A DNA stretch of 64,000 bases from Ensifer sp. IC4062. GTDB lineage: Bacteria > Pseudomonadota > Alphaproteobacteria > Rhizobiales > Rhizobiaceae. Shown piece after piece: positions 25,348-34,568 of the stretch (positions are counted from its first letter, which is position 1; the number at the start of each line of letters is the position of its first letter). The stretch spans positions 1 to 64,000 of the forward strand of contig NZ_JADYVD010000045.1 in NCBI RefSeq assembly GCF_020193575.1, in the 5' to 3' direction. The notes below the pieces were generated by a model. It did no database searches and was not told the origin of the DNA. It was given only the letters and a program-made list of their open reading frames with translations. The translations under genes and the position numbers were made by a program.

Positions 25348-26582
25348 CGCAGAACGGAAAAGGGCGTGGCTCCCGGCAGGATGACCCTCACGCATTGCAC
25401 GCCCGTTTCCTCGTCCCCGCCCACCGGCACCGCCACGACGGGGCCGAGTCCTGCCGCCAGCACCCCGTCGATGAGCGAAGCAAGATCGGCAACCACCGGT
25501 GCCTCACTCGATGCATTTTGCATCGAGGACGCTCCCTCGATAATGAGCTGACGCGCCTGGGAAACGACCGCGTCCATGCTTCTTCGATAGTGCCCTCGGG
25601 TCTGGTCGTCGCGCGCCCCCGATATCGCGCCGGCGCGCGCCGCGAGTGCTTCGAGCATGGCGCTCGCCGCGGCTGCCGCAACGCTTGGACCGGCCGCATA
25701 ACCCTCGGTCGGGAGTGCCAGGATGGGTTCACCGAGGCCCGTTTCGATTGACTGGCACCAGACGACCGGAACACGTGTTGGCGAGGGCGCCAGCCACAGA
25801 CCGAACGACACGCCGCACGCGCCGGCAACGGATCGGATGTGGTCAACTCGGTCCCCCAGCCCCGATGGCGCGAGCCGCATCCGGTCGAAGAAGCCATGTG
25901 TGGTGAAGGCACGCGCAATCGCGTCGCGCTCGATGCATTCGAACAGCCCGTGCACGAATGCGCCGTAGGCCGAAGTATGACAGGCAAGGCCGGTGGTCGT
26001 GCGTGTGAACAGGCCGTCACCGGAGGGCGGCGGCTCGCTATAGCAGGTATGGACGAGCTCAAGGGGAACTGGCCGGGCGGCTCCGGTGGTGATGTCGATC
26101 CCGGTGATCCAATGGATTGCCCTCTTCCGCCAGTTCGCCCCGACCCCTGGTACCAGAAGATTTTCAAACAGACCTTCCGCCAGTCCGAGATCGTCGGCCG
26201 TGGCGAGGAAAACGCGCTCGGCTGGAATGGATTCGGCGAAGAACCGCTCGAGCGATTCCATGATCGCTCCCACCGCCGCCTCCGCCATCGCAAGGCCGCG
26301 GCCGAGAGACGTCACTTCCGAGAGCGCTGCCGGCCGGATCGCCTGGACGACTGGAAAGCCGATCCGGTCGAGCCCGGTCAAATCCGCGACCCGTGTTATC
26401 CGTGCTCGCCGACAAATCGGTATAACTGTCCGAAAGCACTGTTCCATCTTTTCCGGTTCGGCACGCGCCGAAACGGGGGCTCTCAGGCGGGAAAGGATCG
26501 CGTTCCGGAACTCCTGAAGCGTCGAGCCAGAATGCCGCCCGCCACTTGGCCACCGCTCTTCGGGCTCAACGCTCAATGTCAA
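25344..26582 (-). CDS. YcaO-domain ATP-dependent backbone-modifying enzyme
   Basis: This 412-residue YcaO protein shows the ATP/Mg-binding motifs of the family: SLGRGLAMAEAAVGAIMESLERF at 92-114 (acidic residues E101, E109, E112), SAYGAFVHGLFECIERDA at 204-221 (E215, E218), and a third EG-A-SVAAAAASAMLEAL...ARAGAISGARDD segment near 300-330. YcaO enzymes activate peptide amides with ATP to make azolines or, with TfuA, thioamides. The C-terminus lacks the PxPxP seen in azoline-forming types, in keeping with a TfuA partner. It starts at TTG 26582, overlapping the upstream cyclase gene by 17 bp. Confidence 0.88.
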   Translation of the reverse strand: MTLSVEPEERWPSGGRHSGSTLQEFRNAILSRLRAPVSARAEPEKMEQCFRTVIPICRRARITRVADLTGLDRIGFPVVQAIRPAALSEVTSLGRGLAMAEAAVGAIMESLERFFAESIPAERVFLATADDLGLAEGLFENLLVPGVGANWRKRAIHWITGIDITTGAARPVPLELVHTCYSEPPPSGDGLFTRTTTGLACHTSAYGAFVHGLFECIERDAIARAFTTHGFFDRMRLAPSGLGDRVDHIRSVAGACGVSFGLWLAPSPTRVPVVWCQSIETGLGEPILALPTEGYAAGPSVAAAAASAMLEALAARAGAISGARDDQTRGHYRRSMDAVVSQARQLIIEGASSMQNASSEAPVVADLASLIDGVLAAGLGPVVAVPVGGDEETGVQCVRVILPGATPFSVLR

Positions 26583-29500
26583 TCCCGAGCTCCCGGATTG
26601 AGCGTCGTGCCCGCTCGATCAGAGCCTTTGCGCCCTGAAGTTCCGCGATTTCGAGAGCCGACCGCAAGTCGGCCACGACGATATCCTTCGAGGCATTGCC
26701 TCGCGCGTGAAGAACGGCACGGCATCGGTAAAGTTCGGCCAGCCAGTAGGCGTGGTGCGTTTCTTTTGCCTTCTCGATCGCCTCGTTGGCGACTTCGATC
26801 GCCGCCCCGTATTTCTGCGCGAGGCCAAGCATCGTGGCGTGCATATAGAGATAAATCGGAAGGTCTATAACCGCGCCAAGCTGCTTTAGAAGGGAGAGCC
26901 CATCTTGAAATGTCCTGTGACCGCTCGCCAGATTTTCGAGGTTCGCGCAAGCCCAACCTTCGAAAAGCAGCGACATACCCGTCAGGGACTGCATCTCATG
27001 CCTCCCGGCAAATTCTGCCATTCGCCGTGAAACATCGATGAGGCGCTCGAAATCGTCCCGATAGAAGGCGGACACCGCCTCCGTATCAAGCGAATGTGCT
27101 TTGCTCGGTGCATGCGCGATCCTGTCGACAAAGGCGATCATTTCCGATAGCGCCGCATCCGACGCCTTCTGCTCTCCGGTCAGCCACAATGAGAGCGCCA
27201 GTTGTCCGAGGCCGCAAACTTTCGCGTCGTGCCCACCATAGAGAGTGCGGCCCGTTTTCGCCGACTGCTCATCGTAGAGCGCCAACCCCGCTTCGATCGC
27301 CTCTTGGGTCTCGTGATGATGGCCAAGATTGAAGTCGATGGCCCAGATGCAATGGTTGATCTGTAGCCGGATTTCCGGATCTTCGGTCTCCGCTAGCATC
27401 GTCTGCACCTGCAAGGCGCGGTCGTGCATGACGCGAAAATCCGCTCCGGTGAACCACCAGCCCCAATAGATCGGAAACCACTTGGATTGGTCCTCCATCG
27501 GCTGCCTGCGAGCAATCTCCACACCATCCTCATAGAGCTTGCGCGCAGGCGGCGAGTTCAGCCCCACCAGCCCGGTCAGGATCGGCCCGAGCGCGGTCAG
27601 AGCCGAGAGCTGCAGCAGCTCGACTTTGTGCCCGTCGCCTATGCGCTCCGAGAGCGCGAGGGCGTGTTCGAGATATTGGCGCGCCTCGACCATCGCCGAG
27701 CGGCTCGAGCTCTCCTTTCCCGCCGCGATGAACAGCTCGATCGCGTTTTCGAGAAGCCCCGCCCGTTCCGCATGTTCGGCAAGCTCGCCGGTATCGATCC
27801 AGGCTGCGACCTGGCGTTCCTCGCTGACGGCGCCGAAAAGGCGCCGATGCAATGTCTGCCGCTGCTTGCGCAACAGCGCGTTGTAGATCGTCTCCTGGAT
27901 CAGCACGTGCCGGAAGCCGTAGGCGGTGCGCCGCGGCGCTCTGATGCGTATCAGGAATCCGGTATCGCAGAGTATATCGGCCGCAGCTGCCAGCGCCTTC
28001 TTGCTGAATTCCGGCAAGAGCGCGTGCAGCAACGGTAGCGTGAACTGGGAGCCTGCAATCGCTCCCGCTCGCGCGACGTCCCGGGCGGGCCCCAGATGCT
28101 GGAGACGCGCGTCAAGGATGCTCTCGAAGGTCGAGACGTGACTGGGCTTGACACTTTCCGAGAGGTTCATCGTGTCGGCGCCCACGTTCTGCGACGCCCA
28201 TTGGCAGATCTCTTCGATGAAGAGGGGAACGCCGCCCGAAATTCTTTCCGTGACATCGAAAAGTTCGGGAAGCATGGCGAGCCTGTGCTCTGGCCACCTC
28301 GCCCTGATCGCCAGCCGCGTCTCGTCGCGATCGAGCGCGTGCAGGGTAATACGTTTCGGCTTTGCCGCGTCAAGCCAGTGCACCGGGCTACCGGCCGGTT
28401 GGTGTCCTGTCGTCTGGGCTCGCGGGCGTGAGGTGACAATGAGGAGGATCGGAAGCTCGCGTAGGACCTGTGCGGCTTCCGCCAGCAGGTCCTGCGAGGT
28501 GGGGTCTATCCAGTGCACGTCCTCGACCACGATGACGATCGGTCCGTCTTGGCAGGCCGCCTTCAGCGCACGGTACACGGCGCGATGCGCCTTTTCCCGA
28601 ACGGCCTTCGGATCGCTGCCAGGCAAAAACTCGTTTCCCCCCTGCGCTCCGAGCAAATAAGCAAAAACGTCCGTGACTTCCGGATCGTAAATCCCGTTCC
28701 GTTCGAAGAGCTTCGCCACCGCGGCCGCCGTCAGCTGCCCGCTGGCTTCCGAGATGTCGCCGGGAAAACTGTTGCGCAACGGATGCAGCGTCGAGCGGAA
28801 GCCGCCGGGAAGGCATTGGAAGAAAAACAGCTTGGACCGCCGGTCGCGCGTCTTGCGGCGAACCTCCCGCAACAGCCGGGACTTGCCGATGCCAGCCTCT
28901 CCCACGATCAGCAGTACCTCGCCCTCACCGCCAAGCACACCCTCCCAAACCCTGGCGATCGCAGCCAGCTCGCTTTCGCGTCCGATGAACGGGCCACCGA
29001 GTCTTCCATATGCGTAAAAGCGATTAACCTCGACCTTGTGCCCGAGCGCGCGCCACACTTTTTCCGGCTCCGAGAAGCCCTTGAGCGTCTTGCTGCCCTG
29101 AAACACGAAGGTATGCGACCGGCCGGCCAGGTTGCGCGTGTCCTCGGAGACCAGCACGCTGTCCGGTACTGCTATAGACTCCAGCCGGGTTGCCATCGCG
29201 AGGGCCGCGCCGGTGACGGCCTCCTGCGTCCAGTTCTCCATCTTTGCTTCGTTGACGAGCGCAATCGACGTCGCGACACCGACCCGAACGTGCAAATCGG
29301 CACGCCCCGCCTCTCGCCCAACGCGCCTGCAGCCTTCGATGATGTCCAACCCGGCGCGGATGGCGAGCGAGGCCGCATCCTTCGCGTCGAGCTCGATAGG
29401 AAACAGCGCCACGCCACCGTCGCCCGCCTCGTGCTGGATAATGCCTGAATGTGAGGCGATCGATTGTCTCGCCGCAGCCGCAAAGGCGGTCATCAGCTCC

Positions 29501-29661
29501 TGATAGTCTTCGATGTCCATACGTTGGAAAAGATGGGTCGAGCCGACGAGATCGTAGCAGAGCGCAGTTACGATGCGCCGCTCGCTGTCATGCGTGGATG
29601 AACCGCGCCGTGACCGCTTGGTCGATCGTCGTGGTGTGTTGTTCCGGCTCTCGCGAAGCAT
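26566..29661 (-). CDS. Class III nucleotide cyclase/AAA ATPase/TPR signalling protein
   Basis: This 1031-residue protein has a cyclase domain at about 28-205 (Asp 37 in CYDLVGST, Asp 81 in EAGDGG, the two expected metal ligands). An FIGRESEL-led ATPase follows, with Walker A GEAGIGKS at 254-261 and Walker B IVIVVEDVHW at about 375-384, then a long helical repeat region of TPR type to the end. This is the layout of soluble adenylyl-cyclase-like proteins and related rhizobial signal proteins. GGGAG precedes the ATG. It is the first gene of the operon with YcaO and TfuA, so it may sense or gate that pathway. No HTH was seen. Confidence 0.85.
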   Translation of the reverse strand: MLRESRNNTPRRSTKRSRRGSSTHDSERRIVTALCYDLVGSTHLFQRMDIEDYQELMTAFAAAARQSIASHSGIIQHEAGDGGVALFPIELDAKDAASLAIRAGLDIIEGCRRVGREAGRADLHVRVGVATSIALVNEAKMENWTQEAVTGAALAMATRLESIAVPDSVLVSEDTRNLAGRSHTFVFQGSKTLKGFSEPEKVWRALGHKVEVNRFYAYGRLGGPFIGRESELAAIARVWEGVLGGEGEVLLIVGEAGIGKSRLLREVRRKTRDRRSKLFFFQCLPGGFRSTLHPLRNSFPGDISEASGQLTAAAVAKLFERNGIYDPEVTDVFAYLLGAQGGNEFLPGSDPKAVREKAHRAVYRALKAACQDGPIVIVVEDVHWIDPTSQDLLAEAAQVLRELPILLIVTSRPRAQTTGHQPAGSPVHWLDAAKPKRITLHALDRDETRLAIRARWPEHRLAMLPELFDVTERISGGVPLFIEEICQWASQNVGADTMNLSESVKPSHVSTFESILDARLQHLGPARDVARAGAIAGSQFTLPLLHALLPEFSKKALAAAADILCDTGFLIRIRAPRRTAYGFRHVLIQETIYNALLRKQRQTLHRRLFGAVSEERQVAAWIDTGELAEHAERAGLLENAIELFIAAGKESSSRSAMVEARQYLEHALALSERIGDGHKVELLQLSALTALGPILTGLVGLNSPPARKLYEDGVEIARRQPMEDQSKWFPIYWGWWFTGADFRVMHDRALQVQTMLAETEDPEIRLQINHCIWAIDFNLGHHHETQEAIEAGLALYDEQSAKTGRTLYGGHDAKVCGLGQLALSLWLTGEQKASDAALSEMIAFVDRIAHAPSKAHSLDTEAVSAFYRDDFERLIDVSRRMAEFAGRHEMQSLTGMSLLFEGWACANLENLASGHRTFQDGLSLLKQLGAVIDLPIYLYMHATMLGLAQKYGAAIEVANEAIEKAKETHHAYWLAELYRCRAVLHARGNASKDIVVADLRSALEIAELQGAKALIERARRSIRELGIDIER

Positions 29662-29703
29662 GCACCACTCCCGCCCCCTGCCGTCGTGCGGCTATCCGTC
29701 GCG

Positions 29704-29775
29704 CTAAGGTCGCTGCAACGCCCTGAATTGCTGCGTGATCTCGTCCATGATCAGACTCCGATCGAAGGCAACCAT
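29704..29775. repeat. Degenerate RIME-type repeat upstream of the cyclase/YcaO operon
   Basis: GGTCGCTGCAACGCCCTGAATTGCTGCGTGATC followed by GACTCCGATCGAAGGCAACCATG follows the order of the better copy at 14790-14858 with many changes. The rest of the 29662-30104 gap shows no gene; the open frames there are not supported by a ribosome site or family resemblance. Confidence 0.5.
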
Positions 29776-30104
29776 GAACAACAGCGCCGTACCCGCTCAA
29801 GCCGCACGAAAGTACCGTCTTCCAGGATTCTCTCGTGAAAACTTTAGCATGAGCAAATACAGATCGTTGGCGGTCGAATGTCAATCGCCCTGCAGCGTCA
29901 ATCAGATGCGCAGAGGCGTGGCCGCACCTCCGATCAGTGCATGGTTCACCCTAGAGCTCGGCCTATGCTTGGAGGCTAAAACGCTCCACCCATCGCGAAC
30001 CCCCATCAGAATCGACAGAAGCATTCCCGTAAAATTCGAAACAGCGATGGATAGCCTCGGCATCCGAAGAGCGGCTGAGAAGCCGCCTTGGCCGGCATCC
30101 TGCG

Positions 30105-31232
30105 TCACCGGACGATCGTCAGCCGCTCTGCCGCGCGGGTGATCGCCGTGTAGAGCCAGCGCTCGCGCGTGTCGCGAAAGGCAAAGCTCTCGTCGAAGAG
30201 CACGACATTGTTCCACTGAGAGCCCTGCGCTTTATGCACCGTCAACGCGTAGCCGTAGTCGAACTCGTCATAGCGCTTGCGGGTGGACCAGGGGATCTCG
30301 CCTTCGACATCCTCGAAAGCAGTCTTCAGGAGCTTGATCTTCGCCGCACCGCGATCCATGTCGTCGTCTTCCGGGCGGATCATCAGGTTGATGCCTGGCT
30401 TCACCGTTTCCTTCGACGAGCTCATCACCTGCCAGAGCGAGCCGTTAAGCAGCCCCTTGGCCGGATCATTCCGAAGGCAGACCAGCTTGTCGCCGGATTG
30501 CGGATATTCGCTAGTGAAGCCTTTAAGCTCGCGAAGCCGCTGGTTGTAGCGCCTCCGCGTTCTGTTGGTGCCGACGAGCACCTGGTCGGCTTCCAGCACC
30601 AGTTCCTGCGTCACCTGCCCGCGCCCGATCACCTGCGCCGTGCCGTAGTCGCCATGCATGATCTCGCTACCCTCGCGCACCTGCATGGCCAGTTGGATGA
30701 TCGGATTGTCGCGCGCCTGGCGGTGGATATCCGTCAGCAGGTAATCGGGTTCCTGATTGGTGAAGTAGCCGCCGCCGGAGACGGGCGGCAACTGTCCCGG
30801 ATCGCCAAGGACGAGGATCGGCGTGCCGAAGCTCATCAGGTCCTTGCCGAGCGCCTCGTCGACCATCGAGCATTCGTCCACGATGATCAGCGCGGCTTTC
30901 GCGACCGGGCTCTGCCGGTTGATCGAGAACATCGGCGCGATCGAGGTCTTGCCGGTTTCCTCGTCCTCCACCTCCTCCTCGCCGCGCGGCCGATAGATCA
31001 GCGAATGGATGGTCTTGGCATTGCTCGCGCCCTTGGAACGCAGCACCTGTGCTGCCTTGCCGGTGAAAGCGGCAAACAGCACCTCGCCGTCCACGTGCTC
31101 GGCGAAATGCCGGGCGAGCGTGGTCTTGCCGGTTCCGGCATAGCCGAACAGCCGGAAAAGCGGCGAGCGCCCTTCCTTCAGCCAGCGCGAAACGGCCTGC
31201 AAGGCCTCATCCTGTTGCGGAGCGAACTGCAT
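30105..31232 (-). CDS. RecD/Dda-like ATP-dependent DNA helicase (superfamily 1)
   Basis: This 375-residue helicase has Walker A GYAGTGKT at residues 30-37, motif II ALIIVDECSMVDE, GDPGQLPPV (motif III), and near the C-terminus the UvrD_C_2-type YALTVHKAQGSQW and YTAITRAAERL (motifs V and VI). The compact size matches Dda-like 5'-3' helicases often annotated as RecD-like in rhizobia. ATG 31232 is chosen; the 31286 start adds 18 unconserved residues. Its exact role in recombination or repair is unknown. Confidence 0.88.
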   Translation of the reverse strand: MQFAPQQDEALQAVSRWLKEGRSPLFRLFGYAGTGKTTLARHFAEHVDGEVLFAAFTGKAAQVLRSKGASNAKTIHSLIYRPRGEEEVEDEETGKTSIAPMFSINRQSPVAKAALIIVDECSMVDEALGKDLMSFGTPILVLGDPGQLPPVSGGGYFTNQEPDYLLTDIHRQARDNPIIQLAMQVREGSEIMHGDYGTAQVIGRGQVTQELVLEADQVLVGTNRTRRRYNQRLRELKGFTSEYPQSGDKLVCLRNDPAKGLLNGSLWQVMSSSKETVKPGINLMIRPEDDDMDRGAAKIKLLKTAFEDVEGEIPWSTRKRYDEFDYGYALTVHKAQGSQWNNVVLFDESFAFRDTRERWLYTAITRAAERLTIVR

Positions 31233-31442
31233 GGCCCGCAGTGTCAGGATTCGGGGGCAGTGCGCAAGTGCGGATTTCTCAATCACGGCCCTCGACGTGG
31301 CAGCTCATGGACAAAGGACCCCTCCGGCTGTAGCACTTTTTTGCGGTGCGCCTTGAAGCCCGGTCGCAAATGCTTCTACCCTGCGCTGCATTCAATCCGG
31401 TGCAGAAGCAACAGCACCATGAAATCGCGCACACGCTTTTTC

Positions 31443-31458
31443 CGGAAATCGATTTCCG
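31443..31458. promoter_or_regulatory. Perfect 16-bp palindrome near the start of the AbrB-family gene
   Basis: CGGAAATC-GATTTCCG is a perfect dyad 12 bp upstream of the chosen ATG at 31470. It could be an operator. If translation starts at the upstream ATG (31419) it would instead be coding sequence. Confidence 0.3.
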
Positions 31459-31469
31459 ATTTTCCGGTT

Positions 31470-32639
31470 ATGCGCTACCAACCGTTGCGCATCCTGCGCC
31501 GCCAATTCGTTCGCCCGCCACCGGACGCTGGGGAACACCGGAGAAGGCCATTGAGACCGGAACACCCAGCAACGCCATCCCCGCCGGAAAACGCAGGGAT
31601 CGGACGCTTGCGGCCAGCGTTGCAGTGGTGCGTGCTCACGCCCATCTCACTCGCCTTCGCGGCGATCCTCGAGACGATCGGCCTTCCGGCCGGCCTGCTG
31701 ATAGGCCCGATGCTTGCCGGCGCGTTCGTCGGGATGAACGGTGGCACCATCCGCCTGCCGCGTCAGCTCTACTTTTGTGTCCAGTTCATCCTGGCGATGA
31801 TGATCGCCGGCTCGATGACGCCCGCCTTGCTGGTCGCCTTTTCCGGCAACTGGCCGCTTTTCCTGGCCGTCGTTCTTGCCGTCATCGGCGTCAGCACGCT
31901 TTGCGGCTGGATCATGACGCGGATGCGCATCCTGCCTGGCACGACGGCGATCTGGGGCTCCTCGGCCGGCGCCGCTTCGACCATGCTGCTGATGGCGGAT
32001 GCCTATGGTGCCGACGCGAGACTGGTCGCCTTCATGCAATATTTGCGCGTCGTCTTCGTCGCCAGCGCCGCCACGCTCGTAGCCCATCTGTGGATCGCAG
32101 GCGCCGAGGTCCGCCCTACCGCCGGCTGGTTCGCGCCGGTCGCCGGCCTCCCCTTCCTGGCAACGCTTGCCGTCGGCCTTGCCGGCGGCTTCCTCGGCAA
32201 GGTCCTGCGCCTACCCGGCGGCGTCTTCCTCGTGCCTTTCGCCATCGGTTCCGCTCTCAACATCACCGGCGCGCTGACGACGGAGCTGCCAAGATGGCTG
32301 ATTGCCCTGTGCTCCGTCATGCTCGGCTGGAACATCGGCCTCGGTTTCACCCGCGCGATCCTGGCGCATGCCCGCCGGGCATTGGTGCCGACGGTCATTT
32401 CCATTCTGATTTTGATGTCCTTTTCCGCATTGCTTGCGGTGCTTCTGATCGTCGCCGCAGGTATCGATCCGCTGACGGCCTATCTCGCCACCAGCCCCGG
32501 CGGTCTCGACTCGATCGCCATCATCGCCACGTCGAGCAATGTCGATGTGTCCTTCGTCATGGCACTGCAGACAGTACGGGTACTGATCATCACCATGCTC
32601 GGCCCGGCTCTCGCCCGCTTCGTCGCCGACCGCGCGTGA
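31470..32639 (+). CDS. AbrB-family (ammonia monooxygenase-like, COG3180) membrane protein
   Basis: This integral membrane protein of about 389 residues has two repeated halves, each with several helices (GLPAGLLIGPMLAGAFVG...; later ALTTELPRWLIALCSVMLGWNIGLGFTR), and the closing TAYLATSPGGLDSIAIIATSSNVDVSFVMALQTVR. These are the hallmarks of the AbrB/COG3180 family, unrelated to the Bacillus DNA-binding AbrB. Function is unproven; a transporter is often proposed. Neither ATG 31470 nor ATG 31419 has a convincing ribosome site; the extra N-terminal 50 or so residues are basic and poorly structured. Frames reaching back to 30234 are antisense to the helicase. Confidence 0.78.
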   Translation: MRYQPLRILRRQFVRPPPDAGEHRRRPLRPEHPATPSPPENAGIGRLRPALQWCVLTPISLAFAAILETIGLPAGLLIGPMLAGAFVGMNGGTIRLPRQLYFCVQFILAMMIAGSMTPALLVAFSGNWPLFLAVVLAVIGVSTLCGWIMTRMRILPGTTAIWGSSAGAASTMLLMADAYGADARLVAFMQYLRVVFVASAATLVAHLWIAGAEVRPTAGWFAPVAGLPFLATLAVGLAGGFLGKVLRLPGGVFLVPFAIGSALNITGALTTELPRWLIALCSVMLGWNIGLGFTRAILAHARRALVPTVISILILMSFSALLAVLLIVAAGIDPLTAYLATSPGGLDSIAIIATSSNVDVSFVMALQTVRVLIITMLGPALARFVADRA

Positions 32640-32849
32640 GACCCATTGTCGCGCTCCTATGCGCTACAGCGCCGCTTATGCGCGTAATCGTCTTTCCCCA
32701 CCCGCCTCAACCATCACGAGCGCATAGGGGAATAAATCCTGCATTCTTCGTGTCTTATCCGCGAACCTGCCAGAAAGCGGTTCCGCTTCAGCGGGAGGGA
32801 TAAACCCCTCGCCCCGCGAAAGAAACCTGTTGAGGAAGGAAAGCCCCCC

Positions 32850-33224
32850 ATGAGAACGTTTCCATCAGCCATCGCGATTTGCCTTGCCGCGAGCGCTTCC
32901 GCCTTTGCCGCACCACCGGTGAAGACGGTCGAATCGGAAAAGGGCAATGTGCTGGCCGCAGCAAACGGCATGACGCTTTACACATACAGAGACGACCAGA
33001 AGGGCGTCTCCACCTGCTATGATGCGTGCGCCAAGAATTGGCCACCCTTCATGGTGGAAGGCAATGCAACGGCCGACGGCGCCTATTCGATCGTCGAGCG
33101 TAAGGACGGAACCAAGCAATGGGCGAAGGACGGGATGCCGCTTTATTTCTGGGTGAAGGACAAGAAGATGGGTGACGTTAGCGGCGACGGCGTGAAGGGC
33201 GAATGGGATGTCGCACGGCCGTGA
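32850..33224 (+). CDS. Secreted-repeat protein (COG4315), first gene of a sigma/anti-sigma operon
   Basis: This 124-residue exported protein has a signal peptide ending SASAFA-A and two repeats of the 'secreted repeat of unknown function' type: NGMTLYTYRDDQKGVSTCYDACAKNWPPF and KQWAKDGMPLYFWVKDKKMGDVSGDGV. GAGGAAGGAAAG precedes the ATG. The downstream ECF sigma gene starts inside its 3' end. This trio with sigma and anti-sigma is common in rhizobia and suggests an envelope-stress regulon controlling its own first gene. Confidence 0.85.
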   Translation: MRTFPSAIAICLAASASAFAAPPVKTVESEKGNVLAAANGMTLYTYRDDQKGVSTCYDACAKNWPPFMVEGNATADGAYSIVERKDGTKQWAKDGMPLYFWVKDKKMGDVSGDGVKGEWDVARP

Positions 33225-33762
33225 CGGTCAAGAGGGGAGCGCGGGGACGGATCCATCCGCCCCCGACGCGTTCGAGGAAGGGGTCCTCGCCCTGATGCCG
33301 GCGCTCCGGCGTTATTCGCGCAGCCTCACCCGGTCCGATCCGGACGGGGAGGATCTGCTGCAGGATTGCGTAGAGAAGGTCCTGGCGCGCCGCGCGCAGT
33401 GGCGCGGGGTGAACCTGCGCGCCTGGGCCTTCACGATCATGACCAATCTCTACCGCAACCGGCATCGGCACAGGGCCCAGCATCCGGAGGTGGAACTCGA
33501 TGACGAACTCGGTCTCGCCGCGGCCGAAGATAACGCCGATCCGCTGGAGAAGCTGCGCCTCGAACGCGCGCTCGACAGGCTTTCGGCCGAAAATCGCTCG
33601 GTGCTGATGCTGGTGGTGATCGAAGGTTATCGCTACCAGGACGTGGCGGAGTTGATGGCGATCCCGATCGGCACGGTGATGTCGCGCCTGTCGCGTGCCC
33701 GCCGCCAACTCGCCGAAGCTATGAAGGACGACAACGTGGTTGCCCTGCGGAGACCGAAATGA
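33208..33762 (+). CDS. ECF-family RNA polymerase sigma factor
   Basis: This 184-residue sigma factor has region 2 with LPALRRYSRSLTRSDPDGEDLLQDCVEKVL and LRAWAFTIMTNLYRNRHR, and region 4 with LDRLSAENRSVLMLVVIEGYRYQDVAELMAIPIGTVMSRLSRARRQL. It overlaps the preceding secreted-repeat gene by 17 bp and the anti-sigma gene by 4 bp (ATGA), so all three are translated together. A GGGATAAACCCC element near 32805 upstream of the operon could be its own promoter, but no second copy in the window tests this. Confidence 0.9.
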   Translation: MSHGRDGQEGSAGTDPSAPDAFEEGVLALMPALRRYSRSLTRSDPDGEDLLQDCVEKVLARRAQWRGVNLRAWAFTIMTNLYRNRHRHRAQHPEVELDDELGLAAAEDNADPLEKLRLERALDRLSAENRSVLMLVVIEGYRYQDVAELMAIPIGTVMSRLSRARRQLAEAMKDDNVVALRRPK

Positions 33763-34568
33763 CGGACGAATTCAACACTGTCTCCGAGGACGAGCTGCAC
33801 GCCTATGTCGATGGGCACTTGAGCCAGCCGGAGCGCGAGCGCATCGAAGCGTGGCTTGAAGGACACCCGGCGCCCGCGGAGGAAGTGCGGCAGTGGCAGG
33901 CGCAGGCCGCGGCGCTGAAATCGCATTTCGCCAGCTATGCCCGCAGTGAGGATAGCGACCGCACGCTCGTCGCCACCGGCCGGGCAGCACCCAAGGTCGG
34001 GACGCCCCTCCGTGACATGCTCAGACGCGTCGCCGCCGGTCTGCTGATCTTCGCCGCAGGCGCGCTCACCGGCCTCTATGCGCCCGCGATCGTGGCTCCC
34101 GACAGGCCGCTTCAGATCGCTGAAGAGCCCGACACGCTGCCCCGGCAGGCACAGTCGGCTTTCCTCATCTATGCGAGCGAGGTGCGCCACCCGGTCGAAG
34201 TGGGCGCCAACGAGCAGGGACATCTCGCCACCTGGCTTGGCAAGCGGCTCGACTATGCCCTGAGGATCCCCGACCTCTCCGCGTTTGGCTTCTCGCTCGT
34301 CGGCGGCCGACTCGTTCCGGTCAATGGCAAGGCAGGCGCCATGCTGATGTACGAGGACGGCACGGGTCAGCGGGTGACGGTCCTTCTCGGCCGCAACACC
34401 GAGAACCGCGAGACGAGCTTCCGCATTGCGAGCCATGGCGGCGTCGAAACCTTCTACTGGATCGACGGAGGGATCGGCTATGCGGTCACCGGCGAGGTGC
34501 CACGCGAACTTTTGCAGAAAGTCGCTAATGAATGCTATCGGCAGTTCGAGGGTTCGTCAGCGTCGTGA
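33759..34568 (+). CDS. Transmembrane anti-sigma factor
   Basis: This 269-residue protein has an N-terminal cytoplasmic helical domain (SEDELHAYVDGHLSQPERERIEAWL, the typical anti-sigma start), one transmembrane helix at about residues 88-108, and a periplasmic part of about 160 residues. The HxxxCxxC zinc motif of ZAS anti-sigma factors is absent. It overlaps the sigma gene by ATGA. It is expected to sequester the ECF factor at the membrane until an envelope signal arrives. Its last 34 bp overlap the convergent GNAT gene. Confidence 0.88.
   Translation: MTDEFNTVSEDELHAYVDGHLSQPERERIEAWLEGHPAPAEEVRQWQAQAAALKSHFASYARSEDSDRTLVATGRAAPKVGTPLRDMLRRVAAGLLIFAAGALTGLYAPAIVAPDRPLQIAEEPDTLPRQAQSAFLIYASEVRHPVEVGANEQGHLATWLGKRLDYALRIPDLSAFGFSLVGGRLVPVNGKAGAMLMYEDGTGQRVTVLLGRNTENRETSFRIASHGGVETFYWIDGGIGYAVTGEVPRELLQKVANECYRQFEGSSAS

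Noticed and set aside
28513-29448. Plus-strand frame of 311 codons opposite the cyclase gene
   Set aside because: Antisense to the cyclase and ATPase domains; no ribosome site or recognisable domain.
30234-31418. Long upstream extension of the AbrB-family frame
   Set aside because: It is antisense to the helicase, whose motifs I, II, III, V and VI are all present.
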